33,294 bases of DNA, from NCBI GenBank assembly GCA_021791995.1, contig JAJYVN010000003.1:1-33294 (forward strand), read 5' to 3'. The position numbers and the translations under genes are program-made. The notes under the pieces were generated by a model, which worked only from the letters and a program-made list of their open reading frames with translations, was not told the origin of the DNA and made no database searches. Positions 7,757-17,639 of this stretch are shown piece by piece. Each line of letters starts with the position of its first letter. Position 1 is the first letter of the stretch. The DNA is from Bacillota bacterium. GTDB taxonomy: Bacteria > Bacillota > Sulfobacillia > RBS10-35 > JAJYVN01.

Positions 7757-9481
7757 TCACTCCCACCTGCCACCCTGTCCTCCAGAGCGCCAGACCAAAA
7801 GCAGGGTGTATAGGCCGAGGACAGCGGAGGCGGCCAGGCCGAACCGTACCCCATCCCGCTGCCAGACGGAAGTGCTTGGCCGACCAAACACCGCGAGCAA
7901 GGCCGATGTGGCGGCCACGCCAGCGAACGTAATGGCGACCGCAACGCGGTTGATGGCGCTCCGCCACTCGGCGGCCAACCGTTCCACGGCTTTGGGATGG
8001 GGACTCCAGCGCAACTCGCCGCGTTCGACGAGCGTGATCAGGCGCTCGATTCTCCGCGGGAGGCGCAGGGATGCGTTGACCGCATCGGCGCCAGAGCGTA
8101 GAAACCGCAGGGCCGTTTTCGGTGTTCTGGCCTCCCGTAGCGCAAGCTCCTTGAGGTAGTTGCCCGCCGCTTCGGTGGCGACAAAGTCCGGATCGAGCCG
8201 TCGTCCCACCCCTTCATTCATGGCAAGCGTCTTCAACAGGAGTGCAAGGTCGGTCGGAAGACGCATATGGTAGCGTCGCGCCAAGCTGAAGACCTCCGAA
8301 ACCAGTGGGGCCAGTTGGATTTGTCCGAGGGGCTGTCCGGAGACCTCTTCCAGAACATGTTCCATCTGGCGGCGCAGGGAGGCGTGGTGTGCCGTTGTGG
8401 GCGCGATGCCAAAGGTTTCGAGCGCATCGATGACCCGTGTTGAATCCTGATCCACAATGGCCAGGACAAACTGGAGTAGGTTGGTCCGCATTGCGGGACC
8501 CAATTGTCCCATCATGCCGAAGTCGAGTGCGGCCAATGCACCACCGGGTGTAATGAGGAAGTTCCCTGGGTGCGGATCCGCCTGGTAAAAACCGTGCTCG
8601 AAGATCGACTTGAGGAGAATACGGCTACTGCGCAACGCCAGAGCGCGTCGGTCGATTCCGGCCCGCTCGAGGGCGGCGAGATCGTCGATGCGAATGCCAT
8701 GCAACTCTTCCATCACCAGAATGCGCCGGGTGGTGAATTCGCTGTATACATGCGGTACGCGCAAGGCTGGATCCCCGGCGAAATTCCGCGCGATCCGATC
8801 CGCGCTGCGTGCCTCTCGCACATAGTCGAGCTCGCTGCGCAATACCCAGGAGAACTCGTCCACCAAATCCACGAGGTCGACGAAGTCCTCCGTCAGGTGT
8901 TGCGCCGCTCCCACGTGGGACAGGTGACTGAGAATGCTCAGGTCTGCCTCGACTCGCTCTGCCACGCCGGGCTTCTGCACCTTCACCACCACGGGATCCC
9001 CGCTGGGAAGCGTGGCGCGATGCACCTGTGCGATGGAGGCGGAGGCAAGCGGCACATCATCGAAGTGTTCGAGGATCTGGTCCGCGTCCGGCCCGAGTTC
9101 TGCCGCAATGACGGCGCGAATCACTGGGGAGGGTACCGCCGGAACGCGGTCCTGCAACCGTCCCAGTTCGCGCGCATAGTCGGGGGGCACGATGTCGGTC
9201 CGGGTAGACAGGATCTGCCCAAGCTTGATGAACGTGGTCCCAAGATCCTCGATCGTTTCCCGCACGTGCGTTGGTAAGGGAACCCGCCGTGGCTGCGTTC
9301 GGCGCGCCAATGACCATGGCACCAACCGCCCGAGCCCAAGGGATTCCGCAACAAAACCCATCCCGTGCCGGAACAAGGTCTGTGCGATTTCTCGATAGCG
9401 CTGAGCGGAGCGGAGGGGCGATGATCGCCGTGCCCCCTGGTTCCTTTCACCCTCATGGAAGTCGACGTGCGATGCAGCCAC
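7757..9481 (-). CDS. ABC1/UbiB-family atypical kinase-like protein
   Basis: This 574-residue protein has the family hallmarks: KLGQ (86-89) in the N-terminal extension, the Ala-rich nucleotide loop ASASIAQVHRA (146-156), Lys167 in VVVKVQ, the catalytic-loop motif DPHPGN (302-307) and the metal-binding DFG (320-322). The last 60 residues contain two hydrophobic spans, typical of members anchored in the membrane by the C-terminus. UbiB/ADCK proteins are ATPases linked to quinone or isoprenoid lipid metabolism. No quinone biosynthesis gene is adjacent, so the exact role here is open. The only available start in this frame is GTG at 9481, with the purine-rich sequence GGGGGGAG unusually close to it, so the first 20 or so residues are uncertain. 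It converges on the preceding pseudogene. Confidence 0.9.
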   Translation of the reverse strand: MAASHVDFHEGERNQGARRSSPLRSAQRYREIAQTLFRHGMGFVAESLGLGRLVPWSLARRTQPRRVPLPTHVRETIEDLGTTFIKLGQILSTRTDIVPPDYARELGRLQDRVPAVPSPVIRAVIAAELGPDADQILEHFDDVPLASASIAQVHRATLPSGDPVVVKVQKPGVAERVEADLSILSHLSHVGAAQHLTEDFVDLVDLVDEFSWVLRSELDYVREARSADRIARNFAGDPALRVPHVYSEFTTRRILVMEELHGIRIDDLAALERAGIDRRALALRSSRILLKSIFEHGFYQADPHPGNFLITPGGALAALDFGMMGQLGPAMRTNLLQFVLAIVDQDSTRVIDALETFGIAPTTAHHASLRRQMEHVLEEVSGQPLGQIQLAPLVSEVFSLARRYHMRLPTDLALLLKTLAMNEGVGRRLDPDFVATEAAGNYLKELALREARTPKTALRFLRSGADAVNASLRLPRRIERLITLVERGELRWSPHPKAVERLAAEWRSAINRVAVAITFAGVAATSALLAVFGRPSTSVWQRDGVRFGLAASAVLGLYTLLLVWRSGGQGGRWE

Positions 9482-9611
9482 CTCCCCCCCGACGCGACAC
9501 CCCTAGCATCGCTCATTTGCGCTCTCGACGCATGCCATAAAAGGGATGGTCGCGGGGGATTCGGCAGAGCCCTAACGCGGAACAAGACCGAGTGCACTTC
9601 AGCATCGTGCT

Positions 9612-9687
9612 TGGCGGAGGCGACGGGGATCGAACCCGCGATCTCCGGTGTGACAGACCGGTGTGTTAACCACTACACTACGCCTCC
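9612..9687 (-). tRNA. tRNA-Asp (anticodon GTC)
   Basis: A 76-base cloverleaf on the minus strand. The acceptor stem is GGAGGCG (9687-9681) paired with CGCCTCC, then discriminator G and a genome-encoded CCA (9614-9612). The D arm is GTGTAGTGGTTAACAC. The anticodon stem CCGGT/ACCGG encloses the loop CTGTCAC, giving anticodon GTC for Asp. The T loop reads GGTTCGATCCC. A promoter lies 25 bases upstream. The intact 3' end shows no sign of integration. Confidence 0.97.
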
Positions 9688-9712
9688 GCGAATCTGGGCC
9701 AGAAGCCCCATG

Positions 9713-9742
9713 ATTGTAGTGGAGGTGCAAGGCTCCCGTCAA
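9713..9742 (-). promoter_or_regulatory. Promoter of tRNA-Asp
   Basis: On the minus strand TTGACG (9742-9737) is followed after 18 bases by TACAAT (9718-9713). Transcription would begin about 19 bases before the mature tRNA 5' end. Position and hexamers fit a housekeeping promoter for the tRNA. Confidence 0.6.
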
Positions 9743-9763
9743 ACACAAAAATACCGGAGTGGC

Positions 9764-10693
9764 TCAGGTGTGGTGCTTCGGACGGTCGAAGTGCCGTTTC
9801 ATCTCGGATACGTACTGCACCCCGAGCGTTGCGCGATGCGCATCGAGCCATGCTCCCAAGGCCGTCGGCGCGGTAGGGGATGCGTGTGATACCAGGAGAT
9901 CCGCCATGAGGCCACGGATTTCATCGCGCGTAATCAGCACATCCCCTGTCACCATGCTCCCAATGCGGCCGAGTGCGAAGCCAACGTCCGGCGAGACATG
10001 CACCAGTTTGGGGCGGCGGTTCACCGCCTGGGCGATGCGCTCGACCAGGGCGGTGAAGGTGTATGTCTCGGGACCCACCGCGTCGATCGTCCGTGTTTCC
10101 GCTTCGTTGCCGAGTTGGATCGCCAGTTCGGCCAAATCATCCACATGAACTGGCTGCACGCGGTACGTTCCGTCGCCGAAGATCGGGAAGAAGGGCAGGC
10201 GGCGTACGATCCAGGCGATGTTGTGCAACAGAATGTCCTCATCGCCAAAGATCAGGGCGGGGCGCACGATGCCGTGCGACAGGCCGGATTGGTGCAGGGC
10301 CTCCTCCACCAGCCCCTTACCGCGAAAATAGGGGAGAGGGCTATCGCTTGAGGCACCGGTGATGCTGACGTGGACTACGCGGCGCACACCGGCGCGCTCC
10401 GCTGCTGAGAAGAGCCTCTTCAAATTCTCGGCAGCGCGCGCATGATCGAGTCCACCCTGCGCAAAGCGGACCCAATATGTGGAGTAAAGGGTCTCCACCC
10501 CCTGCAGATCTTGCGTCAGTTGATCGATGGCGTCGAAGTCGAGTGGTCGTACGTCGACTTGTTCGCGCAGAGGGTCCGGGCGGTCCGGATGTCCGGTGAG
10601 TGTTCGAACGGTTTGGCCGGACGCCAAAAGACGCTTGGTGATGTGACGGCCGGTATATCCGAAGGCGCCGGTGACCGCATCCAGTGATGGCAC
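9764..10693 (-). CDS. NAD(P)-binding atypical SDR (NmrA / NDUFA9-like)
   Basis: This 309-residue protein begins with a Rossmann nucleotide-binding loop, TGAFGYTG (8-15, GxxGxxG). It continues with the atypical short-chain dehydrogenase pattern: SITGASS, a YxxxK pair in YFRGK, and RPALIFGDED. The pattern resembles NmrA-like and NDUFA9-like proteins, many of which bind NAD(P) without known catalysis. I chose the GTG at 10693 because GGGAGGGG lies at the right distance, the glycine-rich loop then sits at the usual position, and the gene starts 17 bases after the addA stop. A longer frame from 10762 would overlap addA. It is therefore the third gene of the addB-addA operon. No link between SDR proteins and recombination is known to me. 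Confidence 0.85.
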   Translation of the reverse strand: MPSLDAVTGAFGYTGRHITKRLLASGQTVRTLTGHPDRPDPLREQVDVRPLDFDAIDQLTQDLQGVETLYSTYWVRFAQGGLDHARAAENLKRLFSAAERAGVRRVVHVSITGASSDSPLPYFRGKGLVEEALHQSGLSHGIVRPALIFGDEDILLHNIAWIVRRLPFFPIFGDGTYRVQPVHVDDLAELAIQLGNEAETRTIDAVGPETYTFTALVERIAQAVNRRPKLVHVSPDVGFALGRIGSMVTGDVLITRDEIRGLMADLLVSHASPTAPTALGAWLDAHRATLGVQYVSEMKRHFDRPKHHT

Positions 10694-10710
10694 TTCGTTC
10701 CCCTCCCTAT

Positions 10711-13700
10711 TTAGCGCAGATGCGCTGGCTCCAGCATCCCAGTCTGGAGGAAGGCAATCCATGCTTCCCGAACGGGGCGTCCCCAGACAGCCGTCATCGC
10801 TCGAGCATAGAGTCGCACCTGCTCCCGGTACTGTGCCACGGTTCGATCGCTCGGGCCAACGGCGCGGTCGGTCTTGTAGTCGACGAGGATGAGATGGTCA
10901 CTCTGTACCAAAAGGCAGTCCACAGTTCCCTGAACCAGGACCCACTCGTGTGGATCCGCCTCTATCTCTGGATACACCTCCACGGCCGGGAGACGCAAAA
11001 GAAACGGCACTTCGCGCAGGACACTACCGGCATTCCGGTGCAAGCGTTCGCCCAAAGGAGACCGCAAAAAGCGTGCAACGGAGTCCACATCCACCGCCTG
11101 GGCCACCCTTGCCGTGATGTGTTGGTCGGTGATGAGGCGATCGAGGCAGCGGGTGATGGCATTCGAGTCGACGGGCCCGCCCAGGTCGATGCGGCTCAAA
11201 AGGAGGTGCGTGGCGCTTCCGACCTCCGCGGGGCTCGGCGCGACGTTGTTCAGGCGACGGGGGCCTGGGAGTGGAGGCTGCTGTTCGGTCCCTAGCACGG
11301 CGGCCGGTTCCTCAAGGCCTGCGGCGGTGAGGTGCCGGGCGAGTTCTCCCACACTCGTTTTGGCATAGCGGCCCGCAAGGTGGGCGTAAGGGTATTGCCA
11401 ATCGGCTTCTTCCGAGAGGCGCTGCCAGAGCGCCTCATCCACTGTTGTGTCGGGATCAGCCGCCAGTGGTTTCGACTCGGCTGGATCAGTCTCGAGGGAT
11501 TCCTGTACCGGGCCAAGGGATACGTTGAAGAGCGGATCGCGGACACCAACCGCGGGGACTGTACCGACCAACGCATCGAGCGCTCCTGCCACCTCTGCCC
11601 GGGTGGCCAGAACGGGAACAATCCAATCCAGCACTCGGCGCCCGTCCCCCAGGTCCGATACCCCCCCCTCCGTCCGAGCTTGGTCCAACCATCCTGCGGC
11701 ATCCTGCAAGAGATCCTTGCTGCGTCCCACCAAACAGAGGCGCTCCTTTGCCCGCGTCATGGCAACATAGGCGATGCGCAACTCTTCGGCCCGCTCCTCG
11801 TGCCGTAATTGCTCGGCGATGATCGCATGGCGGAGGGTAGGCCAGCGCAGACGGCGTACGGGATCGGCGGCGAGCGCTCCGAGGCCCAGCCCGCGATGCG
11901 CTAGCACCTCGTCCCGTGCAGAGCGGAAGGAAAAGGTGCGACCGAGCCCCGCGATAACGACCAAGGGAAACTCGAGCCCCTTGCTGCTATGGACCGATAG
12001 GATGCGCACCTGGTCGCCGACCGCCCGGGCCGCCTCACCGATCCCCTCTTGCGCATCCGAACTCGTGAGGAAGTCACACAGAGCCTGCAGGTCTCCATGG
12101 ATCGTTCGATCGGCTTCCCGGCAGCGCTCCACGATCCAATTCAGCGTTTTTTGGCGTTCCGCGCCAAGGGGCAACGTGGTAGTGGTGTGGACGTAGCCAG
12201 AATCCTGAAGCACGGCCTCCACCACTTCCGCGGCGGGGGCACGGCGGATCAAGGTCCTCCAGTGTTCCAGGTTGTGCAGCCATGTCGCAACAACGGGGCG
12301 AAGATCCTCCGGGCCGGTGGTGGCGGTTGTGGTCAGCGCATCCCAGAGACTCCCCTGCGGCAAGGTGGTGCGAATCCGCAGGAGATCCGCATCCGTAAAG
12401 CCACCCAGAGGACCTCGCAGCGTTGCGGCCAGGGGGATGTCCGCAAGCGGGTTGCGCAACGTTTGCAGCCAGGCGATGACGGTTCGAGTCTCCACCGTTT
12501 CCTGCCGGTTGGCCAAGTCGGCTGCCCAGCAAGGGATGCTGCGTGCCTGCAGGGCAGCGAGGTATGCTGCGGCGGAGCCGGTGGTGGCGCGGAGGAGAAT
12601 CGCCACATCCCCGTAGGTGGCCGATCGATAGCGTTTCCTCGAGTGATCCCAGACGGGAGTCTTCTCCGCGAGCCAGGACTGTACGCGGTCGGCGACCACC
12701 GACGCCTCCCGCTCCAACGCGGTGCGTAGCGCGGCCACATCGTCCGGTCGGGAGGGATCCGGGTCGAGGTCTTCCCCTTCCACGAGCCGTAGCTCGATGA
12801 GCGGTTCTGGTTCATGATTAGGGAGTTCTGGATACCTCGCCCGATACTGCAGTGGTCCCGCGTATCCCTGCGGCAGATCCGAACCCTCGGCCGCGAATAG
12901 CGGGCGGAAGATAGCATTGATTCCGTCCACCAGGCGTGGTCGGGTTCGGAAATTATCCGGTAGCTCGAGCAGACGGCCTCCTCCCTCCTCCCCATACCCC
13001 TCGGCTCGCTCAACGAAGCGTTCCGGGGCTGCGTGCCGGAAGCCGTAGATGCTTTGGCGGACGTCCCCGACCGAAAAAAGGAACGGCTCGCCGTCTCTGC
13101 CCACGATTGCGGAGAGCAGTTCCTGTTGAATGGGGCTCAGGTCTTGGGACTCGTCGACCAAAACCTCCCTGTATCGCCGCCGAATACTGCGCGCGGCTTC
13201 GCCTTCCGCTTGGAGTACCGCCAATAGACGGTGCTCCAAGTCGTCGAAGTCCAGCGCGTTTTCCTGCCGCTTGGCCTCGTGGTAGCGTGTATCGAATTCC
13301 CGCACGAGTCCCACCAAAGCACTCAATTCCGCCGAAACGACCCGATCCTCGTTCTCGAGGTTCGCGGCGGGGCGCCCATAGACGCCGCGCCGCAGGCTCT
13401 TGATGTCATCCTTGGAGGCATCGCGCAATTGGCGCACACGCGCAGCCAGTCGCTGATCCGCCTCGGTGTCGCAGGAAAGCGCTGGAAAGGAAGCCTGCAC
13501 CAGGGCTGCGGCGATCGTGTCCCAGGGCGCATCCACTGCCCGCAAGAGTCCTTCGAAAAGCGATTGATCCGACTCGAGCGCCGGGAGATAATTGCCTGGT
13601 CCGCCAGGCAACTGTGCGATGCGGAGCGCCTGGCGGCAGCGGTGGAGGCAGTGCTGGAGCGATCGACGCAGTCCGGCACGGGCCAACGGTTCCTCGGTGA

Positions 13701-14280
13701 GTCGGGTCCGTTCGGTCGCTGCATCGAGCCAAGCAGTTGGGTCCGCCTGTCCCCGCGCGAAGCTGTGCACGCGGAGGACGAGGTGCCCCAGGCGCCCTGA
13801 TGTGCCATGTCGCTCCAGAAGGGGCAAGAGATTCTGTCCTCCCGGCGCCTCCTCCGCCAGGAGTTGCTCGAGGGTTCGCATTCGAATTGTCTCTGCCGCA
13901 CCCGCCGACAGGACGGTAAACGCTGGATCGCATCCCGCTGCATCAAAGTGACGGCGCAGCGTTCGTTCACAAAAGCTGTGGAGCGTGGAGATATCGGCCA
14001 AAGGTAGAAGGAGCACCTGGCGGGCGGCCCGAGGTGAGCGACTCTGGTTCTGTCGCAGCGCGCTTGCGATGCGCTGGCGCATCTCGGCGGCAGCGAGGCG
14101 CGTGAACGTTACGACGAGGAGCTGATCGATGTCCAGCGGGTCCACCGGATCCGCCAAGCGTCCGATGACGCGCTCGGTGAGGACCGCGGTCTTGCCGGCT
14201 CCCGCCGCTGCCAGACAAACGACATGACCCCCACGGTCCATGATGGCCGCGCGTTGTGGTTCCGTCCAGTCCTCACCCAT
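10711..14280 (-). CDS. addA: AddA, ATP-dependent helicase/nuclease subunit A
   Basis: This 1189-residue UvrD-like helicase carries the motifs in order: a Q motif (TEPQ, 6-9), Walker A AAAGAGKT (24-31), DESQD in motif II, DVRQSIYGFRHA, DNFRTRP, SSKGLEFPLVV and YVAMTRAKERL. Near the C-terminus LVDYKTDRA marks the RecB-like nuclease active site. With AddB it forms the Chi-regulated enzyme that processes double-strand breaks for RecA loading. I chose the ATG at 14280 because the peptide MGEDWTEPQ then aligns with AddA N-termini, GGAGGAGAGG precedes it, and it overlaps the addB stop by eight bases. A longer frame from 14367 would add an implausible Arg-rich tail. Length is typical for the family. 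Confidence 0.95.
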   Translation of the reverse strand: MGEDWTEPQRAAIMDRGGHVVCLAAAGAGKTAVLTERVIGRLADPVDPLDIDQLLVVTFTRLAAAEMRQRIASALRQNQSRSPRAARQVLLLPLADISTLHSFCERTLRRHFDAAGCDPAFTVLSAGAAETIRMRTLEQLLAEEAPGGQNLLPLLERHGTSGRLGHLVLRVHSFARGQADPTAWLDAATERTRLTEEPLARAGLRRSLQHCLHRCRQALRIAQLPGGPGNYLPALESDQSLFEGLLRAVDAPWDTIAAALVQASFPALSCDTEADQRLAARVRQLRDASKDDIKSLRRGVYGRPAANLENEDRVVSAELSALVGLVREFDTRYHEAKRQENALDFDDLEHRLLAVLQAEGEAARSIRRRYREVLVDESQDLSPIQQELLSAIVGRDGEPFLFSVGDVRQSIYGFRHAAPERFVERAEGYGEEGGGRLLELPDNFRTRPRLVDGINAIFRPLFAAEGSDLPQGYAGPLQYRARYPELPNHEPEPLIELRLVEGEDLDPDPSRPDDVAALRTALEREASVVADRVQSWLAEKTPVWDHSRKRYRSATYGDVAILLRATTGSAAAYLAALQARSIPCWAADLANRQETVETRTVIAWLQTLRNPLADIPLAATLRGPLGGFTDADLLRIRTTLPQGSLWDALTTTATTGPEDLRPVVATWLHNLEHWRTLIRRAPAAEVVEAVLQDSGYVHTTTTLPLGAERQKTLNWIVERCREADRTIHGDLQALCDFLTSSDAQEGIGEAARAVGDQVRILSVHSSKGLEFPLVVIAGLGRTFSFRSARDEVLAHRGLGLGALAADPVRRLRWPTLRHAIIAEQLRHEERAEELRIAYVAMTRAKERLCLVGRSKDLLQDAAGWLDQARTEGGVSDLGDGRRVLDWIVPVLATRAEVAGALDALVGTVPAVGVRDPLFNVSLGPVQESLETDPAESKPLAADPDTTVDEALWQRLSEEADWQYPYAHLAGRYAKTSVGELARHLTAAGLEEPAAVLGTEQQPPLPGPRRLNNVAPSPAEVGSATHLLLSRIDLGGPVDSNAITRCLDRLITDQHITARVAQAVDVDSVARFLRSPLGERLHRNAGSVLREVPFLLRLPAVEVYPEIEADPHEWVLVQGTVDCLLVQSDHLILVDYKTDRAVGPSDRTVAQYREQVRLYARAMTAVWGRPVREAWIAFLQTGMLEPAHLR

Positions 14281-17200
14281 CGTGTCGCCTCTCCTCCATT
14301 CGAGCGCGCGCGGCCGCAGCTGGAATATCGGGTAGCGGACGAAACGAGTCGCCCGCCGTCGGGTCAAAGCGGCAGACGGCGGGATAGGGACAGCCGAGAC
14401 AGGCCAGAGTCGTTCCTCGGCGGACAGGCCGTGGGCGAATATCCCCTGCCTGGATGCGTTGTCCCAAGTCTTCCACTATCGCTGTGAGGGTGGCGATGAG
14501 GCCTTGGAAGCCTCGCGCAGAGAGTACCGATGCGTCGGCGCGTGGCTTGCCGTCGTTTCGCAGCCGAACCCCGGTGATGCTCCCGTCCGGGATACGCTCG
14601 TGTAAGCGGAGTGCCGCAGGTTCCGCTGGGGCGATTCCCTCCAGGTGTGGGGGAGAATCTGGCGTGTCATCGGGTGGTCCGTCCACGGTGTCCCACCGAT
14701 GCGCCGTGGGCAGAAGAAAGATGCCGCCGACCTCGTCTTCGGGACGGGCCGCGAGCGCGGCGGCGAGATAAATCGCGGGCTGGAGGTCCACACCGTGGAG
14801 AAGACCCTGCAGCCGGAAGCTGGCTCTACCTGTTTTGTAGTCGATGATCCGCAGTGCGGTTCGTCCCGTGTCCGGATTGATTGCCACGTCGACCCGATCA
14901 ATCCGTCCTCCGATCGAAAGACCACCCAGGCGTAAGGGAGGCCAGTCGTCGCCGTGGTTGCCGAAGGAGATCTCGGCGCCCAGGGGGCGGTAGGAACCCG
15001 CGTGCAAATGGTGCGCCACCGCTTGGGCTGCCCGGTGCACATCATGACGGAGGCTTTGTAGCGCATGGCGGCTGGTGGGGGAGTCATGACTCAAACGATT
15101 GATGGCTTCGCACAACGCCTCTTCGGCCAACGTTTCGATTTGTTCGCGGCTGTGTTCAGCCCAGTTTAGATGCTTTTCCTGGGCGGCATCGATGAACTGG
15201 GCCAGGACTTCATGGATGAGCCTCCCGGCCTCGACCGGAGAGAACCCTGAGTCGGTGTGCTCGTGGAGCCGCAGGCCAAAGCGCGCAAAGTGTTGGAAGG
15301 CGCAGGCCGCCATGGACTCCAGTTGCGTGCTGCTGAACAGCCGCCCCGCATACGACTCCCGGACCAGGTGTTGGGGGAGAGGGGTCACCGGCGCCGTGGG
15401 CGGCGCAAGGGATACATCGCGGTCGGCCAGCCAGCGCCGAGCGGTTTCCCACTCGATCTCTCCGGCCTGTCCACTGATCGATCGCAGCATGATCTCTGCC
15501 GCTAGGAAGGCCATGCCGCGGGACGCGCTGGGTCCATCCGACTGGCCCCAGGACGGTAGTTCCGGAAAGAGCTCCACCACCCGTCGAAGGGCTTCCGCTG
15601 GCTCCGCCCCCGCTGGATAGCTGAGATACAAGCGTTCGGAGGAGCGCGTCAGGGCGATGTAGTCGAGATAGCGAGCGCGCAAAAGATCCTCCGCACGGTC
15701 CGGTGCCACCTCCACGCCAGCAGCCGACAGACGGATGCGGTCGTCGTCGCGGAGAAGGGTACCCTCGCGAGAGCCTCGGGGAAACCCGCCCTCGAGCATT
15801 CCTGGGATGAAGACGCAACGGAGTTCGGGGTGTCGGCTGCGATCGATGGAACCGCACAGCACCTGGTCAAGGCAGGGGGGGAGAAGCCCGACGCTGATGT
15901 CCTCCAGTCCCGAGGCCAACACGGAGACCAGTTCCGCAAGGTTCACGATTTGCTCTCCCAGCGTCAGTTGGACCTGATCGAGGACCCCGAGTACGGACGC
16001 CCAGACCTGGCGGTGCCAGGATGCCTCCTCGGGCTCGGCTCCATTCACCCATTCGGTCATGGTCGCCTCTGCGCCGATCTCGAGGAGGAAGGCATGAAGG
16101 GCCAGGGCCGCATCGTGCCCGGTCATCCCCTCCGCCAGGGCCAATTCCAGTCGCCGGACGGGTGCTGTAACCAGAGGACAAGGGCTGTGCTCGGCCTCGT
16201 ACCAGAAGGCTCCGTCGCGGCGCGGGAGGAGAGCGATTGCGTCCGCCTGTTGCCGTGGTATCGCGGCGAGGTCTGTCTCGAGGTAGCGCTGAACAGCGTT
16301 CGCCGTCCAACCCTCCTGGATGATCCCAAGGGCAGCCGGCAGCACGCGAACCAACGGGTGTCGGGCGGCGGGTTTGCGCACATCGATGAAGTGGGGGATG
16401 CCATAGGTGCAGAACGCAGAGTGGAGCTGGTCGGCGTAGGTGTCTAGGTCATGGGTGACGACGGCAATCTGGCGGTATCGTAGCCCCTCCTCCCGACAGA
16501 GGCGCACGATCTCCTCGGCGATGCACAAAGCTTCCGTGCGCGCACTGTCGGCCATAAGGAGCTTGACGCTCTTAGCCGCACAGCTTGGTCCTGGATCGAG
16601 TCCTGCCAGTGCGGCTTCGATCCGTGCTCGGTCCTCATGGGAGCGGAAGCGCCAGGGTGCCTTCCCGGTGCGATCCAATGAAAGCGTCCCACTCCATGGC
16701 GCTGCGCAGCGCTCTCGGAGATCCAGGAGCTGGTGGAGCGTTTTTTGGGTTGGATAGAACGGTTGATCGGGATCCGGTGCGGGCCACGCGCCCGTCCCAT
16801 CGGGTGCGAAGGAGAGCGCGTCAAGACATAGCGCAATGTTCAGTTTTGCGCCGGCACGGAGAAGTGCGCCCAAAAGGTGGAGCTCCCGCGGCGTGAACCC
16901 GGCGAAACCGTCGATCCAATAGGTGGCCATACCCAGGGAGGTGCGATGTACCACATCGGCTGCCAATGACAGGTCGGATCCGGGATCGCCTAACGTTGTG
17001 CCCAGATGCTGGCGGTATGCCCTCCAGCAGAGCGCAATGTCATGGAGCCGGTCGCCCGTGCTGTCCGCAAGTGACTCGGCGGTGCGCAGCAGTTCTCCGG
17101 GCGTATGGTGATAGGCCTCGAGTTCCACGATCTCTTCCGCGAGGGACGCAATCCAGCCCGCATCGCAGACGCTGCGAGCAAAGACACGCAGTTCGGTCGC

Positions 17201-17500
17201 AAGGAGGGGTGCGACGGTGCGAAGGATCATCCGTCGCCCGGAGGTGTCGACCCGTGGGGTGGACAATCCTCCGGTCTCCTCCAGCACCCGGTACGCCAGC
17301 CGGCGAAAGCTCAATACCTGGATGCGTGCCACGGCCGTGCTCCCACCCTCCAAGAGTGCGCCTTCCAATTGGTAGGTTGCTTGTTCGGGGGCGAGGAGAA
17401 CGAGGGGCGGTCCCCACGGCGCATCGCGCGCTACAGCTAAGCACTCCTGGAGTACCGTGGTGGTTTTTCCGGAGCCAGCACGCCCAATGATGAATCGCAA
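14273..17500 (-). CDS. addB: AddB, ATP-dependent helicase/nuclease subunit B
   Basis: This 1075-residue protein starts with MRFIIGRAGSGKT, so Walker A lies at residues 6-13, as in known AddB proteins. The C-terminal nuclease motif is IIDYKTGRA. The four Fe-S cluster cysteines of the family are visible: one in AACAFQHFARFG and three in CLGCPYPAVC near the end. AddB does not unwind DNA itself but scans for Chi and provides one nuclease. The start is inferred to be TTG at 17500, because AGAAGGGAA precedes it and a promoter at 17531-17559 lies downstream of the first in-frame ATG (17638). Starting at that ATG would add 46 non-conserved residues. addA follows with an eight-base overlap. Confidence 0.93.
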   Translation of the reverse strand: MRFIIGRAGSGKTTTVLQECLAVARDAPWGPPLVLLAPEQATYQLEGALLEGGSTAVARIQVLSFRRLAYRVLEETGGLSTPRVDTSGRRMILRTVAPLLATELRVFARSVCDAGWIASLAEEIVELEAYHHTPGELLRTAESLADSTGDRLHDIALCWRAYRQHLGTTLGDPGSDLSLAADVVHRTSLGMATYWIDGFAGFTPRELHLLGALLRAGAKLNIALCLDALSFAPDGTGAWPAPDPDQPFYPTQKTLHQLLDLRERCAAPWSGTLSLDRTGKAPWRFRSHEDRARIEAALAGLDPGPSCAAKSVKLLMADSARTEALCIAEEIVRLCREEGLRYRQIAVVTHDLDTYADQLHSAFCTYGIPHFIDVRKPAARHPLVRVLPAALGIIQEGWTANAVQRYLETDLAAIPRQQADAIALLPRRDGAFWYEAEHSPCPLVTAPVRRLELALAEGMTGHDAALALHAFLLEIGAEATMTEWVNGAEPEEASWHRQVWASVLGVLDQVQLTLGEQIVNLAELVSVLASGLEDISVGLLPPCLDQVLCGSIDRSRHPELRCVFIPGMLEGGFPRGSREGTLLRDDDRIRLSAAGVEVAPDRAEDLLRARYLDYIALTRSSERLYLSYPAGAEPAEALRRVVELFPELPSWGQSDGPSASRGMAFLAAEIMLRSISGQAGEIEWETARRWLADRDVSLAPPTAPVTPLPQHLVRESYAGRLFSSTQLESMAACAFQHFARFGLRLHEHTDSGFSPVEAGRLIHEVLAQFIDAAQEKHLNWAEHSREQIETLAEEALCEAINRLSHDSPTSRHALQSLRHDVHRAAQAVAHHLHAGSYRPLGAEISFGNHGDDWPPLRLGGLSIGGRIDRVDVAINPDTGRTALRIIDYKTGRASFRLQGLLHGVDLQPAIYLAAALAARPEDEVGGIFLLPTAHRWDTVDGPPDDTPDSPPHLEGIAPAEPAALRLHERIPDGSITGVRLRNDGKPRADASVLSARGFQGLIATLTAIVEDLGQRIQAGDIRPRPVRRGTTLACLGCPYPAVCRFDPTAGDSFRPLPDIPAAAARARMEERRHDG

Positions 17501-17530
17501 GGGTGATTCCCTTCTGTGGTAAACAACGAC

Positions 17531-17559
17531 ATTGTACGGGGGAGCGGTCGGCACGGCAA
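17531..17559 (-). promoter_or_regulatory. Promoter of the addB-addA-SDR operon
   Basis: On the minus strand TTGCCG (17559-17554) is followed after exactly 17 bases by TACAAT (17536-17531). Transcription would start near 17524, leaving a leader of about 24 bases before the TTG start of addB. The position decides the addB start, since the upstream ATG would not be transcribed. Confidence 0.6.
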
Positions 17560-17639
17560 CCCCTGGCAGGGAGGAGTGCCAGGGTGCGGCAACGTCGATC
17601 CGAATCGGCGGAGGAAGAGAAGTAGCGGCATACACCATA

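Noticed and set aside
8504..9277. Plus-strand open frame of 257 codons.
   Set aside because: It lies wholly antisense to the UbiB-like gene, whose motifs are intact.
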